A DNA stretch of 64,000 bases from Rhodospirillales bacterium (GTDB lineage Bacteria; Pseudomonadota; Alphaproteobacteria; Reyranellales; Reyranellaceae): NCBI GenBank assembly GCA_016699855.1, contig CP064988.1, forward strand, positions 2,136,501 to 2,200,500, given 5' to 3'. Below, piece by piece: positions 15,600-24,869 of the stretch (position 1 is its first letter; each line of letters begins with the position of its first letter). Below the pieces are notes generated by a model. It saw only the letters and a program-made list of their open reading frames with translations, did no database searches and was not told the DNA's origin. A program made the translations under genes and the position numbers.

Positions 15600-16571
15600 T
15601 CACTCCGGCTTCAGCACGCCCGAGGCGAACAACGGCTCGAGCGCCGCCGCCTCGGCCACCATGAACGCATCGAACTGGGCCGGCGTCATCGGCCGCGGAT
15701 CGGCGCCCATCTCGGACAGGCGCTGGCGCACGCCCGGGTCGGCCAACGCCGCGGCGAGCGCGGCGTTGAGCGCCGCGAGGACCGGCGGCGGCGTCTTCGC
15801 CGGCGCCACCAGCCCGGCCGCCGTCACCGACTCGAAATCCTTGAGACCGAGCTCCTGCAGGGTCGGCACGTCGGGCAGGTCGCGCACCCGCGCCGCCGTC
15901 GTCACCGCCAACGGCCGCAGCTTGCCGGCCTTGATGTGGGCCAGCGAGCTCGACACCTGGTCGACGCAGGAGTCGATCTGGCCGGCGATCAGATCGTTGA
16001 GCGCCGGCCCCGAACCGCGGTAGGGCACGACGTTGAACTTGACGCCGGCGGCGTCCTGCAGCCGCATCAACGTGATGTGGTTGGTCGTGCCGTTGCCGGC
16101 GTGGCCGACGCTGGCGCCGCCGGGGTTGGCGCGCAGATGCGCGATCAACGCGGCGTAGTCCTTGAAGCGGCTGGCGGCGGGGACCTCGAGCAGCATCGGC
16201 GTGGCGCTGATCATGCCGATGGCGTCGAAGCTCGCGCGGTTGTACGGCGGGGCGCTGGTCAGCCGCGGGCTCACCAGCACCGTGCCGGTCGACACGATGG
16301 CGATGGTGTAGCCGTCGGGCGCCGCCTTGGCGACGGCGTCGGCGCCGATCACGCCGCCGGCGCCGGCGCGGTTCTCGACCACGACGGACTGGCCGAGCGT
16401 CCGGGCCATCGGCTCCGCGACGACGCGCGCCGTGAGATCGAGATTGCCACCGGGCGCGAACGGCACCACGAGGCGGATCGGCCGCGCCGGATAGGTCTGC
16501 GCCCCGGCCGCGCCCGCGAAGGCGCCCGTCGCCAGCGCGGCGCCCGCGCCCATCATCCGTCTACGAAGCAT
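15600..16571 (-). CDS. Tripartite tricarboxylate transporter (Bug) substrate-binding protein
   Basis: Second Bug-family receptor, 323 residues. The signal peptide is MLRRRMMGAGAALATGAFAGAAGAQ, followed by TYPARPIRLVVPFAPGGNLDLTARVV. Other hallmarks are VVENRAGAGGVIGADAVAKAAPDGYT, VPYRGSGPALNDLIAGQIDSCVDQ and PPVLAALNAALAAALADPGV. The ATG at 16571 opens the signal directly. No permease genes are near. The stop overlaps or abuts the Tag-like gene, so the two may share a transcript. Upstream (16572-16846) is a more AT-rich stretch shared with the divergent acyltransferase gene, probably holding both promoters. Ligand unknown, likely a carboxylate. Confidence 0.92.
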   Translation of the reverse strand: MLRRRMMGAGAALATGAFAGAAGAQTYPARPIRLVVPFAPGGNLDLTARVVAEPMARTLGQSVVVENRAGAGGVIGADAVAKAAPDGYTIAIVSTGTVLVSPRLTSAPPYNRASFDAIGMISATPMLLEVPAASRFKDYAALIAHLRANPGGASVGHAGNGTTNHITLMRLQDAAGVKFNVVPYRGSGPALNDLIAGQIDSCVDQVSSSLAHIKAGKLRPLAVTTAARVRDLPDVPTLQELGLKDFESVTAAGLVAPAKTPPPVLAALNAALAAALADPGVRQRLSEMGADPRPMTPAQFDAFMVAEAAALEPLFASGVLKPE

Positions 16572-16846
16572 CCCGTCCCTCCTGCGCGCCGCGACGCGGC
16601 GATCCAGCCCCGACGCTACGCCATCGCCGCCACCGCGGCCACGCCCGGCCCGCAGGCGCACCGCCGACACGCCAATACACGACGCGAGGTATGGCCTCGA
16701 AGCATAGGAAATCACGGAAATTGATGCGCTCCGTCATCTTAAACCACGATCTTATTTGGGGTTCACCGGCGTGCACATACAATCAATCGTATTCGCGTGG
16801 CGCGTGCGACGTGCCCGACCATTCATTTCGGAAAGAGAGCCAGGCC

Positions 16847-18064
16847 ATGCGCCCGGAGGAGATACGACCGCTCACGACGCTTCGTTTCGTCGGCGCGATG
16901 GCGGTGTTCGTCGGACACCTGCCGTTCCTGCCGGACGACATCTCCGGCTGGTGGTCGAACACGCTGCTGGTCGCGAACGCCTTCGGCACGATCGCGGTCG
17001 GCTTCTTCTTCGTGCTGTCCGGCTACATCCTCGCCTACATCTACGCCGGCCGCGTCGACGGCTTCGGCGCGCCGGCCACGGCGAACTACCTGGCGGGTCG
17101 GATCGCCAAGATCTATCCGCTGCACCTCGCGACCCTGCTGCTGTGGCTGCCGCTCGAATGGCTGGCGTCGAAGCCGCTCGACGTCACGCTCGTCAAGATC
17201 GCCGTGGTCGCGCCGCTGCTGCAGGCCTTCGTCCCGCACCCCTCCGTGATCGGCGCCTTGAACCTGCCGTCGTGGAGCCTGTCCGACGAGATGTTCTTCT
17301 ACCTGCTGTTCCCGCTGCTGATCCCGTTGGTGATGCGCGCGTCGCGCCGGACCGCCGTCGTGGCGGTCCTCGCCATCGCGGCCCTGGGCTGCGCCTCGGC
17401 GATGGCGCTACGCGGATTGACGCCGGCCTACGAAGCGTGGATCGCGACGCTGCCCGCCGGCTGGGACGCGTTCGTCCAGCGACTCGACCTTCTGTATTGG
17501 CTGACCTACATGGCGCCGTTCACGCGGGTGCTCGACTTCATCGCCGGCCTGCTGCTGTTCCGCGCGCTCGGCGGACTCGGCAAGCCCGGCTTCGCGCTGG
17601 CGTCGGCCGCCGAGATCGGCATCGTCGCGCTGATCGTCGCGGTGATCGGGTTCTGGGGCACGCCCGGCGACCACCACCGGCTCGTCGCCGGCTTCATGCC
17701 GACGGCGATCGCCGTGGCCGCGATCTTCGCGCTCGACGCTGGAATCCTGTCGCGCGCGCTGTCGTGGGGCCCGCTGCTCTACCTCGGCCGCGTCAGCTTC
17801 GCGATCTACATGGTCCACTACGTCGTGTTCGGCTACGCGCGGCCGTTCCTGCCGACGGGGACGGTCTCCAGCGCCACGTTCCTGGCGTGGTCGGCCGGCC
17901 TGCTCGCGGTCACGCTGGCGGCGTCGGTCCTGCTCTACCACCTGGTCGAGCTGCCGATGCAGCGCCGCGCCCGCGACCTCGCGCTGCCGCCGATCCGCGC
18001 CATCATCGCCCGCTGGACCAACCGGCGCGCGCCCGCCGCGATCCGCGTCGCGCCGGCGGAGTAG
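16847..18064 (+). CDS. Acyltransferase 3 family membrane protein
   Basis: 405-residue integral membrane O-acyltransferase of the OafA/NodX type, which adds acyl groups (often acetyl) to sugars of exported glycans. The start at 16847 follows GAGAGCC. The N-terminus LTTLRFVGAMAVFVGHLPFLP carries the family His in the first helix; GFFFVLSGYILAYIYAGR and the arginine-containing NYLAGRIAKIYPLHLATLL follow, then WSLSDEMFFYLLFPLL and about ten predicted helices in all. GRVSFAIYMVHYVVFGY is the usual late motif. It stands alone between the Bug receptor (divergent) and an MBL hydrolase (convergent), so its acceptor is unknown. Confidence 0.9.
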   Translation: MRPEEIRPLTTLRFVGAMAVFVGHLPFLPDDISGWWSNTLLVANAFGTIAVGFFFVLSGYILAYIYAGRVDGFGAPATANYLAGRIAKIYPLHLATLLLWLPLEWLASKPLDVTLVKIAVVAPLLQAFVPHPSVIGALNLPSWSLSDEMFFYLLFPLLIPLVMRASRRTAVVAVLAIAALGCASAMALRGLTPAYEAWIATLPAGWDAFVQRLDLLYWLTYMAPFTRVLDFIAGLLLFRALGGLGKPGFALASAAEIGIVALIVAVIGFWGTPGDHHRLVAGFMPTAIAVAAIFALDAGILSRALSWGPLLYLGRVSFAIYMVHYVVFGYARPFLPTGTVSSATFLAWSAGLLAVTLAASVLLYHLVELPMQRRARDLALPPIRAIIARWTNRRAPAAIRVAPAE

Positions 18065-18072
18065 GACCGCCC

Positions 18073-18951
18073 CTACACGAACCGCGGTTTGAAGCCGCCG
18101 CCGACGCTGTCGATGTGGCAGGCGTGCGGGGCGCCGAAATGCGCGGGCATCAGCAGATCGCCCGACCCGGCGCAGTGCTCCAGCACCTTGCGGCGGCTCT
18201 TGCGCGCGTTGTCGGCGTCGGCGCAGGCGAAGCTGTTCCAGGACGGATTGTAGACCTGGATGGCGTGGTGGACGATGTCGCCGCAGAACACCGCGTTGCC
18301 GCCGCCGGCCGACATCTTCACCGCCACGGTGCCGGGCGTGTGGCCGGGCGCCGGCTCGACCGAGAAATGCTCGTCGATGCGGTGCGCGCCGCTCACCATC
18401 TCGGCCAGCCCGGCCTCGACCACCGGCAGCACGCTGTCGCGGAACGCGCCGTAGTTGGCCGGCCCCTTCTCGGGATCGCGGTCGACGGCGAGGAAGTGGT
18501 CGTACTCCTCCTTGCCGAAGATGTAGCGCGCGTTGGGGAACGTGGGCACCCATCGACCGTTGTCCAGCCGCGTGTTCCAGCCGACGTGGTCGATGTGCAT
18601 ATGCGTGCACATCACCATGTCGACCTGCTCCGGCCGCACGCCGGTGGCGGCGAAGCGCTCCATGTAGCGCGTCTCCAGCCGGTGGAAGAGCGGCCGCGTC
18701 GGGCGCTCCTTGTGGTTGCCGACGCAGGAATCGATGAGGATGGTCTTGCCGCCGACCTTGATCAGCCAGCTGTGCATGCTGAGCTTGAGGAAGCCGGTGG
18801 CGGGATCGAAATGGCCCGGCGCCAGCCAGCCCATGTGCGGCGCGACGGCGGCGGCGTTCCAGTCGGCGAAGAACTTCGCCGCCTCGAAATTGGCCTCGTA
18901 GCTCTCCTCGACGCGCGCGACCGTCGCCGCGCCGACCTTGATCTCCGTCAT
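18073..18951 (-). CDS. MBL-fold metallo-hydrolase
   Basis: 292-residue metallo-beta-lactamase-fold hydrolase. The di-metal motif THMHIDH (His117, His119, Asp121, His122) is intact; further ligands are in PAPGHTPGT and FCGDIVHHA. A C-terminal PAHFGAPH segment closes the site. It resembles the lactonase-like/AttM-type cytoplasmic group (no signal peptide), so lactone or ester hydrolysis is the likeliest chemistry, but the group is broad. ATG at 18951 (MTEIKVGAATV) is chosen; an extra eight codons upstream lack a ribosome-binding site. Convergent with the acyltransferase, 8 bp apart. Confidence 0.88.
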   Translation of the reverse strand: MTEIKVGAATVARVEESYEANFEAAKFFADWNAAAVAPHMGWLAPGHFDPATGFLKLSMHSWLIKVGGKTILIDSCVGNHKERPTRPLFHRLETRYMERFAATGVRPEQVDMVMCTHMHIDHVGWNTRLDNGRWVPTFPNARYIFGKEEYDHFLAVDRDPEKGPANYGAFRDSVLPVVEAGLAEMVSGAHRIDEHFSVEPAPGHTPGTVAVKMSAGGGNAVFCGDIVHHAIQVYNPSWNSFACADADNARKSRRKVLEHCAGSGDLLMPAHFGAPHACHIDSVGGGFKPRFV

Positions 18952-18996
18952 CCCGTTCCTCCCCGCGCGCCGCACCGGCGCTGTACTATGCCGCCA

Positions 18997-19047
18997 CGTC
19001 TTCCTCCCTCTCCGCCCGCTTGCGGGGGGAGAGGGTCGGGGTGAGGT
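18997..19047. repeat. Dispersed repeat, family B copy 1
   Basis: CCCTCTCCGCCCGC / GGGGGAGAGGGTCGGGGTGAGG: a pyrimidine-rich arm followed by its purine-rich complement. Together with copy 2 (19123-19196), which reads in the other orientation, it fills most of the gap between the MBL and TauD-type genes. Confidence 0.7.
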
Positions 19048-19122
19048 GGGTCGACGTGAAATCTCCGGTGACCGATATCGAGACCTCTAGCCTCTCCGCG
19101 AGCATCCGTTCCGACACAGCGA

Positions 19123-19196
19123 CCACCTCACCCTTCCCGTCGCTGCGCGACGGGCCCCTTCCCTCTCCCCCACTTCGTGGCGGAGAGGGAAAAAGG
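19123..19196. repeat. Dispersed repeat, family B copy 2
   Basis: Begins CCACCTCACCCTTCCCGTCG and ends GGCGGAGAGGGAAAAAGG; it contains two small hairpins (CGTCGCTGCGCGACG and CCCTCTCCCCCAC...GCGGAGAGGG). It is the inverted relative of copy 1, 75 bp away, and lies just beyond the stop of the TauD-type gene. Confidence 0.7.
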
Positions 19197-19207
19197 CGCG
19201 CGCTAGA

Positions 19208-20101
19208 TCACGCGGCGGGGCGGGCCTCGGCCGCCGCCGCCCGCGGTAGCGCCGATTCGCTGGCGGGATCGCCGGCGATGCGGCTGTGCCACATGACGCG
19301 CGGCTCGCGCATGTCCCACGGCGTCGCCTGGTGCAGCAGGCAGCGGTTGTCCCAGACCACCGCGTCGCCCGGCGCCCAGTCGTGGTGGTAGACGCGCGGC
19401 GGCCGGCACGCGAAGTCGACCAGCTCGTCCAGCAGCCGCTCGGACTCGGCCATGTCCATACCGGGGATGGCGTGCGCGTGGCGGCCGATCAGCAGCGATC
19501 TCCGGCCGGTCTCGGGATGCGTCTTGACCAGGGGCCGCAGCGGCACCGGACCATCATGGAAGCCGTAGCCGCTATACTCGCTGTCCTTCTTCTTCGGCTG
19601 GTGCCCCAGCTTCGACTGGCTGTAGTGCAGCGAATGGTGGGCCGCGAGCGCCTCGACCTTCGACCGCAGAGCGCCGTCGAGCGCGTCGTAGGCGGCGCGC
19701 ATATCGGCCCAGCCGGTCCGGCCGCCGGATTTCGGCACCACCTCGGCGCTGAACACCGCGCCCTTGGCCTGCACCGGCATGTAGGTGCTGTCGGCGTGCC
19801 AGCCCATGTTGCCCTTGAGGATTTTCACGACGTCGTCGTTGTCGGCCTCGATCCGCAGCGTGCCGTCGGATTTGACGTTGCTGATCGCGGCCATGTCGAA
19901 CTCGAGCGGGCCGAACCGCTTGGCGAAGGCGATCTGCTCGTCGCGCTTGAGGTGCTGGTCGGGGAACACCAGCAGCGCGTATTCCAGCCACGTCGCGTGC
20001 AGGTCGCGCCACGTGGCGTCGTCGATCGACGCCAGCCTCACGCCGGTGATCCTCGCGCCGAAGCTGGCGTCGAGCGGTTCGACCTCGAATGCGCGTGCCA
20101 T
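19208..20101 (-). CDS. TauD/TfdA-family Fe(II)/2-oxoglutarate dioxygenase
   Basis: 297-residue non-haem iron, 2-oxoglutarate-dependent dioxygenase. The iron facial triad is visible: His102 and Asp104 in GNMGWHADSTYMP and His257 in NRCLLHQATPW, with Arg265 or Arg268 to bind 2-oxoglutarate. The opening MARAFEVEPLDASFGARITGV is the usual N-terminus of TauD/2,4-D dioxygenases (TfdA). The ATG at 20101 fits this exactly; the frame upstream is not coding. The substrate could be a sulphonate, aryloxyalkanoate or other carboxylate; no sulphonate transport genes are nearby. Divergent from an LLM oxidoreductase gene, 193 bp away. Confidence 0.92.
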   Translation of the reverse strand: MARAFEVEPLDASFGARITGVRLASIDDATWRDLHATWLEYALLVFPDQHLKRDEQIAFAKRFGPLEFDMAAISNVKSDGTLRIEADNDDVVKILKGNMGWHADSTYMPVQAKGAVFSAEVVPKSGGRTGWADMRAAYDALDGALRSKVEALAAHHSLHYSQSKLGHQPKKKDSEYSGYGFHDGPVPLRPLVKTHPETGRRSLLIGRHAHAIPGMDMAESERLLDELVDFACRPPRVYHHDWAPGDAVVWDNRCLLHQATPWDMREPRVMWHSRIAGDPASESALPRAAAAEARPAA

Positions 20102-20294
20102 GTCTGGTCTCCCGGTTGGCTCCGAGCGGCGGGCGTTTCCCCGGCGGAAGCGTAGCGGACGACCGGCGGCCGGCAAAGGCGGCCGCGCCGCGGCGCCGGC
20201 CGGTCTCGTATGCGGATTTGCCGGCCGGCCGGATCGGCGGGATAGTCGCGCCGGTGGACGCGGGGACGTCGGCGGCTGGAGGAGGACGCGGAGG

Positions 20295-21140
20295 ATGCGG
20301 TTCGGCGGCGCGGTGTTCTTCACCGACTATTCGATGCCGGCGCCCGATCTGGCGCGGGCGCTGGAGGAGCGCGGATTCGAGTCCGTGTGGGCGGCCGAGC
20401 ACTCGCACATCCCCGCCTCGCGCAAGACGCCGTTCCCCGGCGGCGGCGAGTTGCCCAAGCCCTACTACGACGGCATGGACCCGTTCGTGGCGCTGACGGC
20501 GGCGGCCGTCGCCACGACGACCTTGAAGATCGGCACCGCCGTCTGCCTGGTGCAGCAGCGCGACGCGATCCAGACCGCCAAGCTGGTGTCGTCGATCGAC
20601 CGGATCAGCGGCGGCCGCTTCCTGTTCGGGATCGGCGGCGGCTGGAACCAGGACGAGATGGAGAACCACGGCGTCGTCTACAAGAGCCGCTTCAAGCGCG
20701 TGCGCGAGAGCGTCGAGGCGATGAAGGAGATCTGGAGCAAGCCGCTGGCCGAGTACCACGGCGAGTTCGTGAACTTCGATCCGATGTACCAGTGGCCCAA
20801 GCCGGTCCAGAGCCCGCATCCGCCGATCCTCGTCGGCGGCGCCTTCCCGCACGGCGCGCGCCGCGCCATCCGCTACGGCGACGGCTGGATCCCGGTCTCG
20901 GTGCTGGGCGACGTCGGCGAGCTGCTCCCGGCGTTCCACAAGATGGCGCGCGAGGCCGGCCGCGACCCGGCGACGATCGAGATCACGCTGATGGGCCACG
21001 GCAGCGACGTCGAGAAGCTGAAGCGCTTCGCCGATCTCGGCGTCGGCCGCGTGGTGGCCATGCTGCCCTCGGCCGACCGCGACCGGACCATGGCCTCGAT
21101 CGACCGCTGGACCGAGGTGATTCGGAAGGTGAACGGGTGA
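20295..21140 (+). CDS. LLM-class (luciferase-like) oxidoreductase, F420-dependent type
   Basis: 281-residue TIM-barrel flavin/F420 oxidoreductase. It starts with MRFGGAVFFTDYSMPAPDLARALEERGFESVWAAEHSHIP, and carries GTAVCLVQQRDAIQTAKLVSSIDRISGGRFLFGIGGGWN, the signature of the TIGR03619-like F420-dependent subgroup. HPPILVGGAFPHGARRAIRYGDGWIP binds the cofactor phosphate. GAGG precedes the ATG. Alphaproteobacterial members often use FMN or F420 and are catabolic; the substrate is not evident. A second LLM gene follows at 21430 after a repeat element. Confidence 0.9.
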   Translation: MRFGGAVFFTDYSMPAPDLARALEERGFESVWAAEHSHIPASRKTPFPGGGELPKPYYDGMDPFVALTAAAVATTTLKIGTAVCLVQQRDAIQTAKLVSSIDRISGGRFLFGIGGGWNQDEMENHGVVYKSRFKRVRESVEAMKEIWSKPLAEYHGEFVNFDPMYQWPKPVQSPHPPILVGGAFPHGARRAIRYGDGWIPVSVLGDVGELLPAFHKMAREAGRDPATIEITLMGHGSDVEKLKRFADLGVGRVVAMLPSADRDRTMASIDRWTEVIRKVNG

Positions 21141-21241
21141 CCGTCGCGGTGACGCGCGCGAAGTCACGCGCGGAGGCGCCCCGCCCTCGCCGTCATCGCT
21201 CCGGGCGGCGGCGCGCGACGTGATGCGCCACACCCACTATC

Positions 21242-21349
21242 GTCATCCTGAGCGGAGGCGCGGAGCGCCGTAGTTGAATGATCCGTCCTCGATCGGCGAC
21301 CGGGACAGATCCTTCGACTGCGCGCCTTCGGCGCTCCGCCCGGGATGAC
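21242..21349. repeat. Dispersed inverted repeat, family A longer variant
   Basis: 108 bp bounded by GTCATCCTGAGCGGAGGCG and CGGCGCTCCGCCCGGGATGAC. The outer arms match family A at their ends, but the inside is longer and carries GCGCGGAGCGCC and a GATCCGTC...GACAGATCC pair. It lies between the two LLM genes. Confidence 0.72.
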
Positions 21350-21429
21350 GATGCGAAGGACAAGGGTCGGTTGGTGGCGTGAGCGAGCGCGGCGACCCGC
21401 GGCCCGCGAAGATGAAGGAGGACTCGACC

Positions 21430-22512
21430 ATGAAATTCGGCGTCACCATCGCGCCCAGCGTGTCGGACTGGCGGCTGTTCGTCGATCTCGAGAACATGGG
21501 CTACGACTGCGCCTGGGCGGCGGATTCGCAGATGCTCTACTCCGACGCCTACGCCACGCTGGCGCTGGCGGCGGCCAACACCTCGCGCATCCGGCTGGGC
21601 ACCGGCGTCTCGGTGGCGGCGACGCGGCTGGCGCCGGTCACCGCGCATTCGATCGCCACCATCAACAAGCTGGCGCCGGGGCGCGTGTTCCTCGGCATCG
21701 GCACCGGCCACACCGCGATGCGCGTGATGGGCAAGGACCCGATGAAGGCCGGCGCCTTCCGCGAGTACCTGCGCGTGTTGCGCGCGCTGCTGCACGGCGA
21801 GGAGGTCGACTACGCGCTCGACGGCGAGCGCCAGGACATCCGCTTCCTGCACCCCGACCACGGCTTCATCGACGTGGCGCATCCCGTGCCGATCTATGTC
21901 GCCGCCGACGGACCGCTGGCGTTGAAGACGGCCGGCGCCTATGGCGACGGCCGCGTCTGTTCGCACAACCAGACCAAGGCGCGGCTTCAGAAGAGCCTCG
22001 ACGCGATGCGCGACGGCGCCGCCGCCGTCGGCCGGACCCTGCCCGCGGACTTCCACACCGCCGCGCTGGGCTACGCCTGCGTGCTCCAGCCCGGCGAGAG
22101 CGCGACCTCGGACCGCGTGATCGACGAGATCGGCCCGATGGCGCTGGCGTCGCTGCACTACTGGTGGGAGCTGTACCAGAAGGACGGCGACACCAGCACC
22201 GTCGCCGGGCGCTGCCGGAACCTGTGGGACGAGTACCTCGCCTTCACGGAAAAAATGGAAACGCCCGCGGCGAAACGCTACCAGCAGGTCCACCTCGGCC
22301 ATTGCGCCTTCGTGCCGCCGGAGGAGCGCCGCTTCGTCACCGAGGATCTGATCCGCTCGACCGGCGGTCTGGTCGGCACGCCCGACGAGATCCTGGCGAT
22401 GCTGCGCGAGCGCGCGTCGATGGGGTTGTCGGAAATCACGCTGCTGCCGGCCATGGCGCACGCGCGCCGCAACCTCGGCGATTTCGCCAAGCACGTGATC
22501 GCGCGGTACTGA
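21430..22512 (+). CDS. LLM-class flavin-dependent oxidoreductase
   Basis: 360-residue luciferase-like monooxygenase/oxidoreductase. N-terminal strand MKFGVTIAPSVSDWRLFVDLENMGYDCAWAADSQM, then RLGTGVSVAATRLAPVTAHSIATINKLAPGRVFLGIGTGHTAMR (cofactor region), and a C-terminal part with TEDLIRSTGGLVGTPDEILAMLRER, where the SVGTPEE-like motif is typical. AAGGAGGA gives a strong ribosome-binding site before ATG 21430; seventeen further in-frame codons upstream are not conserved in style. It resembles the methylenetetrahydromethanopterin-reductase-like subgroup but is not that enzyme with certainty. Substrate unknown. Confidence 0.9.
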   Translation: MKFGVTIAPSVSDWRLFVDLENMGYDCAWAADSQMLYSDAYATLALAAANTSRIRLGTGVSVAATRLAPVTAHSIATINKLAPGRVFLGIGTGHTAMRVMGKDPMKAGAFREYLRVLRALLHGEEVDYALDGERQDIRFLHPDHGFIDVAHPVPIYVAADGPLALKTAGAYGDGRVCSHNQTKARLQKSLDAMRDGAAAVGRTLPADFHTAALGYACVLQPGESATSDRVIDEIGPMALASLHYWWELYQKDGDTSTVAGRCRNLWDEYLAFTEKMETPAAKRYQQVHLGHCAFVPPEERRFVTEDLIRSTGGLVGTPDEILAMLRERASMGLSEITLLPAMAHARRNLGDFAKHVIARY

Positions 22513-22570
22513 CGGGTTAGGCGGGGGACCGGACGCGCGGCGACGGACCGGCTGCCGCCGCGCCGCGTGC

Positions 22571-23053
22571 CTACTTCAGCGTGTCGGCGCCGGCCTTGGC
22601 GACGACGCCGTCCTGCGGCGAGGTCACGCCGCTGACGCCGATCGAGCCTACGATGACGCCGTTGTGGATCAGCGGCAGGCCGCCCTCGACCGTGACGATG
22701 TCGGGCGACAGGGTCATCACGGAGGCGCGGCCGCCGTTGACGACGTCCTCCATCACCTTCGACGACCGCTTGTAGAGCAGCGCCGTGCGCGCCTTGCCGA
22801 CGGCGATGCCGGCGCTCGCGAGCTGCGTGCCGTCGCGCCGCTCCAGGTACATCAGATGGCCGCCGTCATCGAGGATGGCGACCACGACGGTCCAGTTGTT
22901 CTTCTCGGCCTCGGCCATGGCGGCGGCCGCGATCTTCTTGGCCTCGGCGATGCTGAGCGCCTTCTTGTCCAGCATCTGCGCGCCGGCGCCCGCGATGGAC
23001 GCGACGCCCGCGAACGCCGCCACCGTCGCGGCGGCGATGATTCTCCTGAACAT
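22571..23053 (-). CDS. GlcG/HbpS-family heme-binding-like protein (exported)
   Basis: 160-residue exported protein of the GlcG/HbpS (DUF336) family. A signal peptide covers residues 1-25 (MFRRIIAAATVAAFAGVASIAGAGAQ). The domain follows: LSIAEAKKIAAAAMAEAEKNNW, VVVAILDDGGHLMYLERRDGTQLASAGIAVGKARTALLY, and GGLPLIHNGVIVGSIGVSGVTS. HbpS binds haem and GlcG is linked to glycolate use; neither role can be assigned here. It is convergent with the LLM gene, 58 bp away. A second family member is at 54676. Confidence 0.88.
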   Translation of the reverse strand: MFRRIIAAATVAAFAGVASIAGAGAQMLDKKALSIAEAKKIAAAAMAEAEKNNWTVVVAILDDGGHLMYLERRDGTQLASAGIAVGKARTALLYKRSSKVMEDVVNGGRASVMTLSPDIVTVEGGLPLIHNGVIVGSIGVSGVTSPQDGVVAKAGADTLK

Positions 23054-23203
23054 GACGATCTCCTCCCCCTTCTCGTGTCGCCGCTTCGCGCGGTCGCGCG
23101 ATCTTCCGCCCGATCGCCGCCCGCCGGCCAGCCCGCCTCACGCGGCCGTGAACACGACCGGGGACTGGCGCCGGCCGCGTCCGGTCGTTAAGAGGGCGCC
23201 CCC

Positions 23204-24553
23204 ATGCTCCTCAAGGAAGCCCGCGCCACCCTGGCCCTGGCGCTGCCGATCATCGGCACCCAGCTCGCGCAGATGGCCATCCACACCACCGACGTGTTCC
23301 TGCTGGCGCGGCTGTCGGAGCGCGCGCTGGCGGCCAGCGCGCTGGCGGTGTCGATCTACGGGCTGTTCATGATGATGTGCCTGGGGTTGGCGATGGGCAC
23401 CTCGGCGCTGGCGGCGCAGGCGCTCGGCCGCGACCGCGGCGACGCCGCGAGCGTGCGCCACGCCACCCACGACGGATTGATCGTGTGCTCGGCCGCCTCG
23501 GCCGTGTCGGTGCTGGCGCTGTGGTTCTGCGGGCCGGTGCTGCTGTGGACCGGCCAGGAGCCGTCGCTGGTAGAGGACACCGTGTGGTTCGTGCGGCTGC
23601 TGAGCCTCGGCTTCCCCGCCGTGATCCTGTTCTCGGTGCTGCGCGGTTTCACGGCGGCGCTGGAGCGGCCACGGCCGGCGATGGTGTTGATGGTCGCCGC
23701 CGTGGTCTTCAACGCCGTCGTCAACACCGTGCTGGTGTTCGGCGCCTTCGGCGTGCCGAGCCTCGGCCTTACCGGCGCGGCGATCGGCTCGACCGTCGGC
23801 AACATCGCGACGCTGCTCGCGCTGATGGTCTATCTCCGGATCGATCCACAATTCGCCGCCTACCGGCTGGCGCGCGGCTGGTGGCGCAGCACGCCGGCGC
23901 GGCTGGCGCGCTACCTCCGCATCTCGGCGCCGATCGCGCTCACCTTCGCCTCGGAGATCGGCTTGTTCTCGGCGGCGGCACTGCTGATGGGCCGGCTGGG
24001 CGAGAACGAGGTCGCGGCCCACCAGGTGGCGCTGCAATGGGCCGCGATCACCTTCATGGTGCCGATGGGCATCGCGCAGGCGGCCACCGTGCGCGTCGGC
24101 CTCGCCGCCGGCGCCGGCGACCACGCCGGCGCGCGCCGCGCCGGCTGGATCGCCATCGCGATGGGCGTGGGCTTCATGGCCTGCGCCGGCCTGACGTTCT
24201 GGCAGGCCGGCGGTCCGCTGATCGCGGTGTTCGTGCCGTCGCCGGCCTCGCCAGTCTACGCGCTGGCCGTGGCCTATCTGGCGTGGGCCGCGCTGTTCCA
24301 GGTGGTCGACGGCGCACAGGCCGTGGCCAACGGCAGCCTGCGCGGCCTGCACGACACCGCCGTGCCGATGGCGCTGGCGGCCGGCGGCTACTGGTTGGCG
24401 GCGTTCCCGGCGGCGCTGTGGTTCGGCCTGTCCACGCCGTGGCGCGGCGAGGGCGTGTGGGCCGGCCTCGCGCTGGGTCTGGCGCTGGTCGCCGGATTGC
24501 TGCTGTGGCGCTTCGCGGTCCGCGCCGATCGTCGCGCGTCTACATCCAGATGA
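23204..24553 (+). CDS. MATE-family multidrug/sodium antiporter
   Basis: 449-residue inner-membrane exporter with about twelve hydrophobic helices in two similar halves. Typical motifs are the first-helix LALPIIGTQLAQMAIHTTDVFLLARL, GLAMGTSALAAQALGRDRGD and the second-half AHQVALQWAAITFMVPMGIAQAATVRVGLAAG. MATE proteins expel cationic drugs in exchange for Na+ or H+ (NorM type). The ATG at 23204 is the natural start of the first helix. Its last 14 bp overlap the end of the convergent small membrane-protein gene at 24540. No regulator is adjacent. Confidence 0.93.
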   Translation: MLLKEARATLALALPIIGTQLAQMAIHTTDVFLLARLSERALAASALAVSIYGLFMMMCLGLAMGTSALAAQALGRDRGDAASVRHATHDGLIVCSAASAVSVLALWFCGPVLLWTGQEPSLVEDTVWFVRLLSLGFPAVILFSVLRGFTAALERPRPAMVLMVAAVVFNAVVNTVLVFGAFGVPSLGLTGAAIGSTVGNIATLLALMVYLRIDPQFAAYRLARGWWRSTPARLARYLRISAPIALTFASEIGLFSAAALLMGRLGENEVAAHQVALQWAAITFMVPMGIAQAATVRVGLAAGAGDHAGARRAGWIAIAMGVGFMACAGLTFWQAGGPLIAVFVPSPASPVYALAVAYLAWAALFQVVDGAQAVANGSLRGLHDTAVPMALAAGGYWLAAFPAALWFGLSTPWRGEGVWAGLALGLALVAGLLLWRFAVRADRRASTSR

Positions 24554-24869
24554 GGACGCCCCACGCCGCGACGTTGGCGAGCAGCCACGCGCCGACCATC
24601 CAGTAGACGCGGATCTGCATCCGCCGGGCGCGTTCGCCGTAGGCGCCGGACGCGATTCCGCGCGCCATCCCCGCGACATCGGCCGCGTCCGTGGTGTGCG
24701 TCCCGATCCGCTCCTGCTCCTCCATCAGCGCGCGGCCGCCCGGGGTGTCGCCGATCCTCGTGTGGTACCACCACGCCAATGCGATCATGGGCAGCACCAT
24801 GACGGCCATGCAGAACAGCAGGTAGGCGTCGCGCAAGGCGGACGTCGCGACCGCGGGATCGCCGTTCAT
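24540..24869 (-). CDS. Small two-helix membrane protein
   Basis: 109-residue inner-membrane protein with a hydrophobic segment at about 15-36 (YLLFCMAVMVLPMIALAWWY) and another at 88-109 (VYWMVGAWLLANVAAWGVLIW), joined by a charged cytoplasmic or periplasmic loop (GGRALMEEQERIGTHTTD). Its ATG overlaps the stop of the double-hydrolase gene by 4 bp (ATGA), so it is translationally coupled as the third gene of the GH2 operon. Family unknown. Its 3' end overlaps the MATE gene by 14 bp tail to tail. Confidence 0.75.
   Translation of the reverse strand: MNGDPAVATSALRDAYLLFCMAVMVLPMIALAWWYHTRIGDTPGGRALMEEQERIGTHTTDAADVAGMARGIASGAYGERARRMQIRVYWMVGAWLLANVAAWGVLIWM

Noticed and set aside
15600..16571. 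Complete TTT transporter (TctAB) next to the Bug receptors
   Set aside because: No TctA or TctB-like membrane gene is within the window near either receptor.
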